Shown: positions 30,083 to 37,447, counted from the first letter of the stretch. The stretch: DNA of 38,067 bases from Acidobacteriota bacterium (GCA_019510535.1 JAEKKE010000077.1:1-38067); one strand, 5' to 3'. A program made the numbers and translations. The notes: generated by a model not told the origin, from the letters alone.

Positions 30083-31384
30083 TTATTGCCGTGGGTGCTT
30101 CTTCAGTTTCTCCAGCTTCTCCGCTTCCTTACGCACCCAGCTCTTCTTCTGCGGCTTCGGAGGAGGAGGCGGAGCAAGCTCCGGATGCTCATTCATCTGT
30201 TGCATGCGGATTCGTTCTGGCGTGTAGCCTTCCCACTCCCACGGCGTCACCGTATCGCCCAGCAACTTCTCCAGCAATGGCTTGAAGGCAAACTCGCCGT
30301 TTTCGCTGTTGGTCAGCATGATCATGCAGTCTTCCGTTTTCTCGAAGCAGATCACGTAGTTCTGCGCGCCGTCACCGTGACCCTCTTTGAAGAAGGCCCG
30401 GCCATACTTCGTATTCGTCAGCAAGCCCCATCCCAGGCCATATGCCAGACCTACCTGCATCGGCTCTTCCGAGGTGTCCTCTGCAAGTGTTGGGAACTGA
30501 TGCGCCGTATGGATCTGGACCTGCGGGGAAAGCATCTGTGCCTGCATTGGTCCGCTGAGTAGCTTGCCGGCCAGAAGCGCCTGGGTGAACTTCACCAGGT
30601 CATTGATGTTGGTATCCATCGAGCCCGCGGCACGCGGATTGTTGCGATGCGCATGCGCGACGAGCTTACTGTCAGGGGTGTATCCATCAGCCACATCCGG
30701 AGCAAAGCTATCCTTCCAGCTCATACCGGTGCGTGTCATGCCGAGCGGGATAAACAGGCGCTCCTCCATTAGCTCGCGCAGGCTGCGGCCCGTTTTTTGC
30801 TCGATGGTGAACTGCAACAGGTTCAACCCTTCACCCGAATAGGCAAAGCGCGTCCCCGGGTTGTGGTGGATATGCAGTTTATGATCCGGTTCCAGCGCGG
30901 TAAAGTTAGCAAACCCTGCCGTATGCGATAACAGATGCCGCGGCGTGATCTTTTGCCAGCGGGGATCGTCCGCAAGATCTTTGTACTTCTCATACTCCGG
31001 TAGCGGCTTCGGAAGATAGGTGGCGATGGGCGTATCCAGATCGATCTCATGCGCCTGCACCATCTGCATGACGAAGGTCGCAAAGACACTCTTGGTGATG
31101 GAGGCCGCCCACATCACCGTATCGTTGTCCATGGCCTGCTTCTGTGCCACGTTTCTTAGGCCGAAGCTCTCCACCCATACGGGCCTGCCATGGTTGAGAA
31201 TGGCGATCTGTGCGCCGGGAATATTCCCTGTGGCAAGCGTCGTACGCACCATCGTCTCCGCCTGCGTTGTGGTGAGCGTCGTACCATCCAGGCGATGGAT
31301 GGCGCTCTGCGCTGGAGATGCCAACGGGGCTGCAAGGATGGCAGCCCCGAGAAAACTACGGCAGACGACTAATTCGAATCGCAT
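30083..31384 (-). CDS. Class C beta-lactamase-like serine hydrolase, exported
   Basis: This 433-residue protein has a signal peptide (MRFELVVCRSFLGAAILAAPLASPAQS). The serine-hydrolase motifs are S95-I-T-K98 (SxxK), Y182-S-G (YxN-like) and HGDG near residue 336 in place of KTG. These fit the broad beta-lactamase/D-aminopeptidase/esterase family, so true beta-lactamase activity is not implied. The C-terminus is a Pro-rich, Lys-rich tail (ELAPPPPPKPQKKSWVRKEAEKLEKLKK). I chose the ATG at 31384 by the signal peptide; the ORF track start lies inside the repeat element. It is downstream of the DUF4097 gene, separated by copy 4 of the element, and could belong to the sigma-factor operon. Confidence 0.86.
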   Translation of the reverse strand: MRFELVVCRSFLGAAILAAPLASPAQSAIHRLDGTTLTTTQAETMVRTTLATGNIPGAQIAILNHGRPVWVESFGLRNVAQKQAMDNDTVMWAASITKSVFATFVMQMVQAHEIDLDTPIATYLPKPLPEYEKYKDLADDPRWQKITPRHLLSHTAGFANFTALEPDHKLHIHHNPGTRFAYSGEGLNLLQFTIEQKTGRSLRELMEERLFIPLGMTRTGMSWKDSFAPDVADGYTPDSKLVAHAHRNNPRAAGSMDTNINDLVKFTQALLAGKLLSGPMQAQMLSPQVQIHTAHQFPTLAEDTSEEPMQVGLAYGLGWGLLTNTKYGRAFFKEGHGDGAQNYVICFEKTEDCMIMLTNSENGEFAFKPLLEKLLGDTVTPWEWEGYTPERIRMQQMNEHPELAPPPPPKPQKKSWVRKEAEKLEKLKKHPRQ

Positions 31385-31403
31385 CGACCCGGACTCGTTT
31401 CCT

Positions 31404-31519
31404 TGGAGTATTTTCCCTGTAGGTATAGTGTAGGGCTTCCGCATCTATGGGCGTTTTCCGTAATGAAAACGCCGCTGCACTCCTCTTTCGGGATACCCAC
31501 CAACAGGGAAAATGCTCTA
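31404..31519. repeat. 116-bp MITE-like element, copy 4 (inverted), at the DUF4097-gene stop
   Basis: GAGTATTTTCCCTGT (31406-31420) and ACAGGGAAAATGCTC (31503-31517) are inverted repeats with one mismatch. The interior is the reverse complement of copies 1-3, with the hairpin GGCGTTTTC-cgtaat-GAAAACGCC. The right flank is TA and the left flank is TG. CTA at 31517-31519 is the stop codon of the DUF4097 gene. The left end lies 20 nt from the start codon of the beta-lactamase-like gene, so the element forms most of that gene's leader. Confidence 0.86.
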
Positions 31520-33253
31520 AAAATCGGTGTCAGTGTCTTTGTTCTTGTCTTTATGCTTCTGCTTCGAGGCCGACTTACTGCCATCGCGAACAATCACACC
31601 GTTTTGATTAATGATGACACGGGTGCCGTTCGCGTCTCTGATATCTATCCCCGCGGGAGGAGCCGGAGGTGCAGGCGGCGCTCCGGGCTTTTCCATCGTG
31701 ATCTTCGGCGGAGCCGGCGGTGTAGCCGGAATTGGCGGCAGTGTATTGCGATTGATGGAGATATCGCTCTCAGAGTTGAGGATGCGGATCTGCTTGCCAC
31801 CCCCATTGATAGAGCCTGAGAGCATGTGGCGATCGCCGCTCGAGTTCCGGTCCAGCGGAAGGTCAGTATCGGTCGACCCGTTCTTCGTCTCCGCGGAGAT
31901 CGTGTAGCCAGCCTTCTCCGGCACCGTAAGCTTCACATCGCCGCTGCGATTGGTCACCGTAACATTGCCAACGGGTTGCGCAACACCGATCTCGACCGTG
32001 CCATTCTTGTTGGTTACCGTTACGTCACCGGCAACGCGGTTCATGACGATGTCACGGCTGCGCGTATTCAGAACGACGGGACCCAACACATCTTCCACCG
32101 TCATGTCGTGGTCGGGGTCGATATCGACATGACCGTCCAGGCGGACGAAGCGAAACTCCGTGCGGCTGGTGCGCAGTTGGAACGGCCCCTGGACACGCTC
32201 GATGCGCCCCGCACCGAAGAAGTCTCCATTCATCTGCACCGGCCCATTCACATCGGAGATGCTGAGCTCGTCGATCTTGCCTTCAATATTGAGCGAACCC
32301 GTCAGAGAGTGTGCATTCAGCGACGAATCGTTGTTGTTGATATGCACGTTCGAGGTTCCGGTAATGGCCGAGATATCGACGTTGCCATGATTGGCCGTCA
32401 GATTCACCGGAGCCTTCAGATTGCGGACATGGAGCTCACCATGATTCGCGGTTGCGGTCACAAGGGCCGTGGCCGGAACCGTAATATCGAGGTCGAGCTT
32501 GCATCCCTTCTCTGCCGCGATATTCACCACCACGCTGTTGCCGCTGGCGGAAATATTGGGATCGATCGCCTTCGCCTTGCGCTCAGCCTCCGAGTCGCTG
32601 TCGGAGTAAACCTCTTTATGACCGGTAATGTGCAGCTTGCCGTCGTCGCTGGTGCCGGCAATGGTCAGGTCGCCCCGCGGATTGTCCACGGTAAGCGTTC
32701 CACCCTCGGGGAATGCCTGCTCAACCGGCGTCAAATCGCTCTCATGCTTGTCACCCGTAAACTCGTCCCAGTTATCACTACTGACATGGAAGCTGCGGGC
32801 AACCCATCCGTTGACGCGGCGCGAGTCCGTATAGGCGAGACTGACAAACGCCAGAAGGATCACCAGAAAGACCACGCCGCCTACACTGCGCCGCACCGGC
32901 GGAGCATCACCGGCCCGTAAGTAGCGATCCACAGCCCACTCGGCCAACATCAGCACGCCGATTGCAATCAGCACCAGCGGCCAGAAATGTCCGTACCAGT
33001 TCCAGAACTGATTCGCGGCAATGCGTCCCGTCTGGATCAGTAGAAAAACAATGCCGATGGCCACCAGAAGCAGCGGGCCAACGATGGAGCCCCGGCGATA
33101 CTGCCGCATCTGCCAGCGCATCTGTTCACGCTGCAACCGGGCCTGGGCCCGCCATGCATCACGCTGCGCCTTTGCCTGATCGCGGGCAATACGCTGCTGC
33201 TGACGCCACTGCTCACGTTGAAAACGAGGATCGATTGGAGGAATCGTAGCCAT
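31517..33253 (-). CDS. DUF4097-type membrane-anchored beta-helix protein
   Basis: This 578-residue protein starts with a strongly charged Q/R-rich cytoplasmic segment (1-53). It is followed by about three membrane helices: IVGPLLLVAIGIVFLLIQTG and WPLVLIAIGVLMLAEWAV as a LiaF/DUF5668-like pair, then VVFLVILLAFVSLAY. The remainder is a DUF4097-like beta-helix (GELHVRNLKAPVNLTANHGNVDISAITGTSNVHI, repeated turns) and a Pro-rich tail ending KHKDKNKDTDTDF. Related LiaF/DUF4097 proteins take part in envelope-stress sensing. It begins 5 nt after the preceding gene ends, within the ECF sigma operon. Its stop lies at the end of a dispersed element. The exact role is unknown. Confidence 0.85.
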   Translation of the reverse strand: MATIPPIDPRFQREQWRQQQRIARDQAKAQRDAWRAQARLQREQMRWQMRQYRRGSIVGPLLLVAIGIVFLLIQTGRIAANQFWNWYGHFWPLVLIAIGVLMLAEWAVDRYLRAGDAPPVRRSVGGVVFLVILLAFVSLAYTDSRRVNGWVARSFHVSSDNWDEFTGDKHESDLTPVEQAFPEGGTLTVDNPRGDLTIAGTSDDGKLHITGHKEVYSDSDSEAERKAKAIDPNISASGNSVVVNIAAEKGCKLDLDITVPATALVTATANHGELHVRNLKAPVNLTANHGNVDISAITGTSNVHINNNDSSLNAHSLTGSLNIEGKIDELSISDVNGPVQMNGDFFGAGRIERVQGPFQLRTSRTEFRFVRLDGHVDIDPDHDMTVEDVLGPVVLNTRSRDIVMNRVAGDVTVTNKNGTVEIGVAQPVGNVTVTNRSGDVKLTVPEKAGYTISAETKNGSTDTDLPLDRNSSGDRHMLSGSINGGGKQIRILNSESDISINRNTLPPIPATPPAPPKITMEKPGAPPAPPAPPAGIDIRDANGTRVIINQNGVIVRDGSKSASKQKHKDKNKDTDTDF

Positions 33254-33258
33254 TGTTC

Positions 33259-34446
33259 TTACCTGGCCTCTCCTTCGTGATCCACAGAGTCCGTACCAGA
33301 AGAAGGCACAATGGGGGTCCCAGCCGGAGCCGCTGCTGACGTACCCGGGGCAGCAGGCTGCGTGTAGTATTGCGCCGCCGCAGCATCAGAGTAGGCGGCA
33401 CGTTCGGCAATCGCCAGCAGACCGACGACGATGAGGAAGATCGGCCAGCTATGTCCCCAGGTCAGCACGTGCACCTGGTTCAGGAAGAAGAGCACGCCCA
33501 CCAGAATGATCCATACTGAGCCGCGGAGCGCACGCAGCACCCGCAGGCGATATCCCAGGCTGCCGTCGTCACCCAGGGTCAGGCCGCTCTCCGTCATCTT
33601 GCGGAGGAAGATCCACACACCGAATCCGATGATGAGGAATGGCCAGAAATAGTTCATGCTCATCTCGCCCAGAATCCCTGAGCTGCCGATCAGGAAGATG
33701 ACACCCAGGCCGATCAGCCAGATCGCGCCGGTGGGGAAACGATTGACCGGGGGAGGCTGCCAGTTCGGGTCATACGCAGGAGCGGCGGGAAACACAGGAG
33801 GTATCGGAGGCACGCTGTAGCTCCCAGCGGGCGGTGTGAAGGGAGAGCTGCTCCAGCCGGAGGGAGGCGGCGGTGGCGCTACAGGTTCCGGAGATGGCGG
33901 CGGAACGGGGTCGACCGGTCCGGTGGCATGATTCGCAGGCCAGGTCTTTCCAAAACCGAATTTCTCGCCGACATCGTTCAAGCCGAAGGGATCGGGCAGC
34001 GGTGTGCCCTCACGGCGGGCCTTCGCTGTCTGGTAGGCATCGAAGACCATGTAGAAGATCCAACCCGCGACAAAGATCCCGAAGAAACCGCTGACATGGT
34101 CACTCATCGAGGCGAGAACGGCAAAGATGGCGAGGTGGACGATGCCCTTGGCAAACTGACCGTTGTACATGGCGCCAACGCCTGGAATCACACCCAGCAG
34201 ACCCGCAAGACCGGGATTCGGCCCGCTGGAAACCGGCGGAACGGCGGTATAGGCCGTGCCGCCTGAGACTGGCTGCCAGCCCGCACCCACAGGTGGCGGG
34301 GGAACAGCGCCGCTCAGCTTGGCCGCCAGGCAGGGCTCACAGAAGACAGCCGAGCCGACGGTACGTGTGCACTCCTGGCAGAGCGGTTTGCCGCAGTTCT
34401 GGCAAAACGCCACGTTTTCACGATCATTATGGTTGGCGCACATCAT
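33259..34446 (-). CDS. B-box-type zinc finger membrane protein with LiaF-like helices
   Basis: This 395-residue protein has an N-terminal B-box-like zinc finger with Cys/His at C3, H6, C15, C18, C23, C26, C36 and C39 (CANHNDRENVAFCQNCGKPLCQECTR). It continues with a helix pair (GLLGVIPGVGAMYNGQFAKGIVHLAIFAVL..GIFVAGWIFYMVFDAYQ), a Pro-rich linker, and four more hydrophobic helices (AIWLIGLGVIFLIGSSGIL, YFWPFLIIGFGVWIFL, GSVWIILVGVLFFLNQ, WPIFLIVVGLLAIAE) of the DUF5668/LiaF type. The start overlaps the anti-sigma stop by 4 nt (ATGA). It probably senses or scaffolds at the membrane; no catalytic motif is seen. Confidence 0.82.
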   Translation of the reverse strand: MMCANHNDRENVAFCQNCGKPLCQECTRTVGSAVFCEPCLAAKLSGAVPPPPVGAGWQPVSGGTAYTAVPPVSSGPNPGLAGLLGVIPGVGAMYNGQFAKGIVHLAIFAVLASMSDHVSGFFGIFVAGWIFYMVFDAYQTAKARREGTPLPDPFGLNDVGEKFGFGKTWPANHATGPVDPVPPPSPEPVAPPPPPSGWSSSPFTPPAGSYSVPPIPPVFPAAPAYDPNWQPPPVNRFPTGAIWLIGLGVIFLIGSSGILGEMSMNYFWPFLIIGFGVWIFLRKMTESGLTLGDDGSLGYRLRVLRALRGSVWIILVGVLFFLNQVHVLTWGHSWPIFLIVVGLLAIAERAAYSDAAAAQYYTQPAAPGTSAAAPAGTPIVPSSGTDSVDHEGEAR

Positions 34447-35351
34447 ACCGTGCCTCTTTCCGTTTTACCGCCCGCGCGGACGGCGTTGGCTACTACACCA
34501 TGGGAGTGATACTGCAAAACTTTTGGATTAAGCTGGTTCGGCTCAATCAGGTTGAGCTCGACCTGGGCCGTCAACACATAACTCGGACGGATATTTTCCT
34601 TCCGACTCGATCCGTTACGCGGCCGCTTCTCTTCGTTCTTCTGCTGCTGCTGATTCTGTTGCTGATTCTGCTGCTGATTCTTCGGCTGAGCGTTGTTCTG
34701 GTTATTGTTGTTACCCGCCGGTGTATCGTCGTTACGCCGCAACTCACCTAAGCGCGACTCCAACTCATAGACGACCCGCAGGTTGTCGTAATAGCGCACC
34801 ACGCGCGCGTTGGTCTGGTAGAGGGTCCGCTTCAGGCTGCTGGGCTTCAGATCGCTTGCCTTGATATCCGTAATTCGGATACCAACCAGGTTCATCGTGA
34901 GAGCAATCGAGAAGAAAGCCATCGCCGCCGTCATTGCCAGCCTCGGCTGCAGAAGCGACTGCCCAAGGTTCTTCAGATTGAACCAGGCCCGTACGCGGGT
35001 CGACCACCGCGCCGCGATCGGAGGCGCCATCGCCGGCTCCACCGCGGCCACGTAGGCCGGCTGAGCCATTTGCGCGCCAGAGGTCTGAGCCAGGATGCGG
35101 GCCATCAGGTCCGCCGTTGGCTGCGGACGATCGCTTTTGAGCATCTCCAGCCAGGCTGCACCTCGCTGGGCGTCTTCGTACGCCATCGCACAGTCTTCGC
35201 AACCCAGCAGATGAAGATCGAACCGAGCCCGCTGCTCTGGTGTAAGCAGGCCGTCGATCGCGTCCGTCAGCATAGCCTCACACTCGGCGCAACTCATCCC
35301 TCCGGCACGGCTTCCCGGGTTCTGCGCTCCGAATTGGTTCATCTCCGCCAC
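34443..35351 (-). CDS. Zinc-finger anti-sigma factor
   Basis: This 302-residue protein has the ZAS anti-sigma signature: C21..C24 and H47-x3-C51-x2-C54 (HLLGCEDC). One membrane helix follows (about 136-158, MTAAMAFFSIALTMNLVGI). The distal part contains a long Asn/Gln run (GNNNNQNNAQPKNQQQNQQQNQQQQ) and a folded tail. The cytoplasmic zinc finger would hold the sigma factor encoded just upstream; the outer part would sense a signal. The GTG at 35351 directly follows the sigma stop, with AGGTGG before it, so the two are coupled. The overlap with the next gene continues the operon. Confidence 0.88.
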   Translation of the reverse strand: MAEMNQFGAQNPGSRAGGMSCAECEAMLTDAIDGLLTPEQRARFDLHLLGCEDCAMAYEDAQRGAAWLEMLKSDRPQPTADLMARILAQTSGAQMAQPAYVAAVEPAMAPPIAARWSTRVRAWFNLKNLGQSLLQPRLAMTAAMAFFSIALTMNLVGIRITDIKASDLKPSSLKRTLYQTNARVVRYYDNLRVVYELESRLGELRRNDDTPAGNNNNQNNAQPKNQQQNQQQNQQQQKNEEKRPRNGSSRKENIRPSYVLTAQVELNLIEPNQLNPKVLQYHSHGVVANAVRAGGKTERGTV

Positions 35352-36125
35352 TTACACCACCTGCCTTTCGGTCTTTCCTAGGATTCTTGCCAACTCACCG
35401 CGTCCGCGGTTGATGCGGCTTTTGACGGTGCCCTCGGGCACCTTGAGTACTGCCGCAATCTCTTTGTAATCCATGTCTTCCAGATCGCGCAGAATAACTG
35501 CTTCGCGCAACTCTGGCGACAGCTGTTTCAGCGCCGTCTGGATACGGGTCTTCAGCTCCAGGCCGGCGACATGCTCATGCTGGGTCTTGCGTGTATCGGC
35601 CAGCCGGTCGGCGAAGGTCGGTCCGTCGTCTTCCCCGTCAAAACTTGCGTCCATCGAATCCGAGACCCGGTCCATGCGCGTGCGGCGGAAGTGATCCACC
35701 AGCAGATTGCGCGCCAGCGTCGTGATCCAGGTCTGGAAGCTGCCCTTGAAGGCGTCGAAGCTGTCCAGGTTCCGGTACAGCTTCAGAAAAACATCCTGCG
35801 TTAGATCTTCGGCGTCTGTAGGTGATCCCGTAAAGCGGTAGCAGATGGCGTAAATCCGCCGGTGTTGCGAAGCAACGAGCTGCTGCCAGGCGTGGGAGTC
35901 CCCCGCCATACACTGGCGAACCAGCTTCTCCATCGCCTCCTGCTCGGGCGTGCGCTCCACAATTCGTTCCTCAGCCTGCTTATGTGTCTGATCGAGTGTA
36001 ACTTGCGGCACAGGCGAAGAGGGGGGAACCTGGCCCTTTCGAGGATCCGGTCCCAGCAGCATGGCCCGCTTTACCGGTATGACCGGCAAGCCGTGCGCGG
36101 GAATCGCCATGTGTAAAACGCCCAT
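35352..36125 (-). CDS. ECF-family RNA polymerase sigma factor
   Basis: This extracytoplasmic-function sigma factor has region 2 at LVRQCMAGDSHAWQQLVASQHRRIYAICYRFTGSPTDAEDLTQDVFLKLYRNL and region 4 at LKQLSPELREAVILRDLEDMDYKEIAAVLKVPEGTVKSRINRGRGEL. About 65 residues precede region 2, more than usual. The start is therefore open: ATG at 36125 (at the predicted transcription start), ATG at 36110, or an internal ATG at 35933 giving a standard-length protein. It heads the operon with its anti-sigma factor. The promoter GGAACC-CGTATAG upstream is of ECF type, which suggests it drives its own transcription. Confidence 0.9.
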   Translation of the reverse strand: MGVLHMAIPAHGLPVIPVKRAMLLGPDPRKGQVPPSSPVPQVTLDQTHKQAEERIVERTPEQEAMEKLVRQCMAGDSHAWQQLVASQHRRIYAICYRFTGSPTDAEDLTQDVFLKLYRNLDSFDAFKGSFQTWITTLARNLLVDHFRRTRMDRVSDSMDASFDGEDDGPTFADRLADTRKTQHEHVAGLELKTRIQTALKQLSPELREAVILRDLEDMDYKEIAAVLKVPEGTVKSRINRGRGELARILGKTERQVV

Positions 36126-36131
36126 ATGTTT

Positions 36132-36160
36132 CTATACGAAAAACGTAACTGCGCGGTTCC
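36132..36160 (-). promoter_or_regulatory. ECF-type promoter of the sigma/anti-sigma operon
   Basis: On the minus strand the -35 is GGGAACC (GGAAC core, complement of 36155-36160). A 17-nt spacer containing TTTTT follows, then CGTATAG (36132-36138). GGAAC-N16/17-CGTA is the usual architecture of ECF sigma promoters, so autoregulation is likely. The predicted start is at or next to the ATG at 36125. Confidence 0.65.
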
Positions 36161-36291
36161 CGGGTACGTTCCGGAAAATCTGACCCAAAAGAGGGACGCG
36201 CGTTGACAGCGGTCGGTTCGCCGGAGTCTGATGCTCCTGCAGCAGAAACCCACTCATTTCCACCGTTTCATCTACCGTTTCAAGGAGACCC

Positions 36292-36636
36292 ATGTCTAAG
36301 GTCCATCTCTCCCTGTCTGCCTGTGCTCTGCTGGCCTGCTCGGCCATCGCCTTTGCTCAGGCGCCGGCGGCCGCCCCAGCCGCACGACCGGCTCCCCCGC
36401 CGCTGGAAAGCCCCAACCCGCACTACGTCTCGTTCGTTCTGATCCAGGATGTCAACGCGTCAGCCGACACGGTCTGGGCTCGGGTGGGCAAATACTGCGA
36501 CATCGGCGAGTGGGGATTTCCGTGCACCATCCTCCAGGGACCAGGGAATGAGATCGGCTCCGTTCGGTCGATCCAGAACGAGGTGATGGTCGGCAAAACC
36601 ACCTCTACCACGCCACCCTGGAGGTGGTTCCGGTGA
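36292..36636 (+). pseudogene. SRPBCC tandem-domain protein, fragment 1 (signal peptide and half of domain 1)
   Basis: AAGGAG precedes this ATG. A signal peptide (MSKVHLSLSACALLACSAIAFAQA) leads into an SRPBCC/polyketide-cyclase-like domain: VSFVLIQDVNASADTVWARVGKYCDIGEWG..GNEIGSVRSIQNEVMVGKT. It then reads out of frame (TTSTTPPWRWFR). Compared with domain 2 downstream (VGKTKYSYIYTQPKRVGSSYNMYHGDLE), about 17 codons are missing at 36595-36606 and the frame changes. SRPBCC folds bind hydrophobic ligands; the role here is unknown. Confidence 0.7.
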
Positions 36637-36941
36637 CGGCAAAGACATCCCGGCTGGAGTACAGCTTCCTCTACGACAACTCCATGCTTACAGACGATGC
36701 CGCTCGTAATATCGAGATTGCCACCAGGAAGATGCGCTTTACCGGCTTCCTGAAGACGATGAAGACGCTGTCCGAGGGCGGCAAAGTTGAAAAACCGACC
36801 GCTCCTCCCCCGGTGCTCTCCACCGCGCCATGGCTGGTGCCTGAGCCACACTACGTCACCGTCCCCATGAGCGTCGACGTCAACGCTCCGGCAGATAAAG
36901 TCTGGGCCCGCATCGGCAAGTACTGCGGGCAAAGACGGTGA
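36624..36941 (+). pseudogene. SRPBCC protein, fragment 2 (rest of domain 1, start of domain 2)
   Basis: The frame is readable from 36603 as LYHATLEVVPVTAKTSRLEYSFLYDNSMLTDDAARNIE, the continuation of domain 1. A Pro-rich linker and then domain 2 follow (PHYVTVPMSVDVNAPADKVWARIGKYC). It stops just after (GQRR). Domain 1 continues DIGEWGFPCTIL at this point, so about 17 codons of domain 2 are missing near 36925-36930, with another frame change. Confidence 0.68.
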
Positions 36942-36972
36942 GCTGGGCACCATCCGCTCTATCGGCAACGAA

Positions 36973-37278
36973 GTGCTGGTGGGTAAGACGAAGTACAGTT
37001 ACATCTACACTCAGCCCAAACGGGTTGGCAGCAGCTACAACATGTACCACGGCGACCTGGAAGCCGAGCCCCTGACGGCTACCACCACCCGCCTGCACTA
37101 CACCCTGCTCTATGACAACTCCGCACTGCCGGACGATGCCGCAAAGCAGAAGGACATTGAAAACCGCCGCACCCGGTTTACCCAGATGCTCGAAAACATG
37201 AAGCTGCTGGCCGAGGGCAAGCCGTTACCGGAAGGCGCCGTACGCAGGCCTACGCCGCCTCCAACGACGCCACGATAA
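36973..37278 (+). pseudogene. SRPBCC protein, fragment 3 (rest of domain 2)
   Basis: The frame is readable from about 36928 (GKDGELGTIRSIGNEVLVGKTKYSYIYTQPKRVGSSYNMYHGDLEAEPL) to a Pro/Thr-rich end. It completes domain 2. The three fragments together (36292-37278) would form one exported two-domain protein of roughly 360 residues if both deletions were restored. Confidence 0.68.
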
Positions 37279-37286
37279 CCTTTTTG

Positions 37287-37373
37287 TTTGTCATTTCGTA
37301 GCGACCGTAGGGAGCGGAGAAATCTGCTTTCAAATTCAGACAAACGAAAAGCAGATCCCTTCGGGATGACAAA
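37287..37373. repeat. Dispersed GTCAT palindromic repeat (copy 2)
   Basis: TTTGTCATTTCG..GCGGAGAAATCTGCTTT and AAAAGCAGATCCCTTCGGGATGACAAA form an imperfect inverted repeat, ending ATGACAAA against TTTGTCAT. Both modules occur at 7211-7370 in the reverse order. The CCC-TTC-GGG hairpin is inside the right module. Confidence 0.7.
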
Positions 37374-37390
37374 AAATGCCCCCAAAGAAC

Positions 37391-37421
37391 GGGGGCTGGA
37401 GACACTACGTCTCCAGCCCCC
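37391..37421. terminator. Terminator between the SRPBCC and sodC genes
   Basis: GGGGGCTGGAGAC-actac-GTCTCCAGCCCCC is a perfect 13-bp stem. ATTCTTATTT follows on the plus strand and GTTCTTTG on the minus strand, so it may act for both convergent genes. Confidence 0.8.
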
Positions 37422-37447
37422 ATTCTTATTTACCCGTTACTGCCCTT

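Noticed and set aside
9267-31519. CRISPR array
   Set aside because: The repeats are 115 bp, thousands of bases apart and palindromic, with no spacers and no cas genes.
31826-32920. 364-codon plus-strand ORF opposite the DUF4097 gene
   Set aside because: It is an antisense shadow; the repeated beta-helix coding on the minus strand explains it.
19690-36935. GGCAAA at all three deletion junctions (tex and the two SRPBCC sites) as a deletion hotspot
   Set aside because: The hexamer encodes the conserved Gly-Lys in each protein and is common in this GC range; three cases are not enough.
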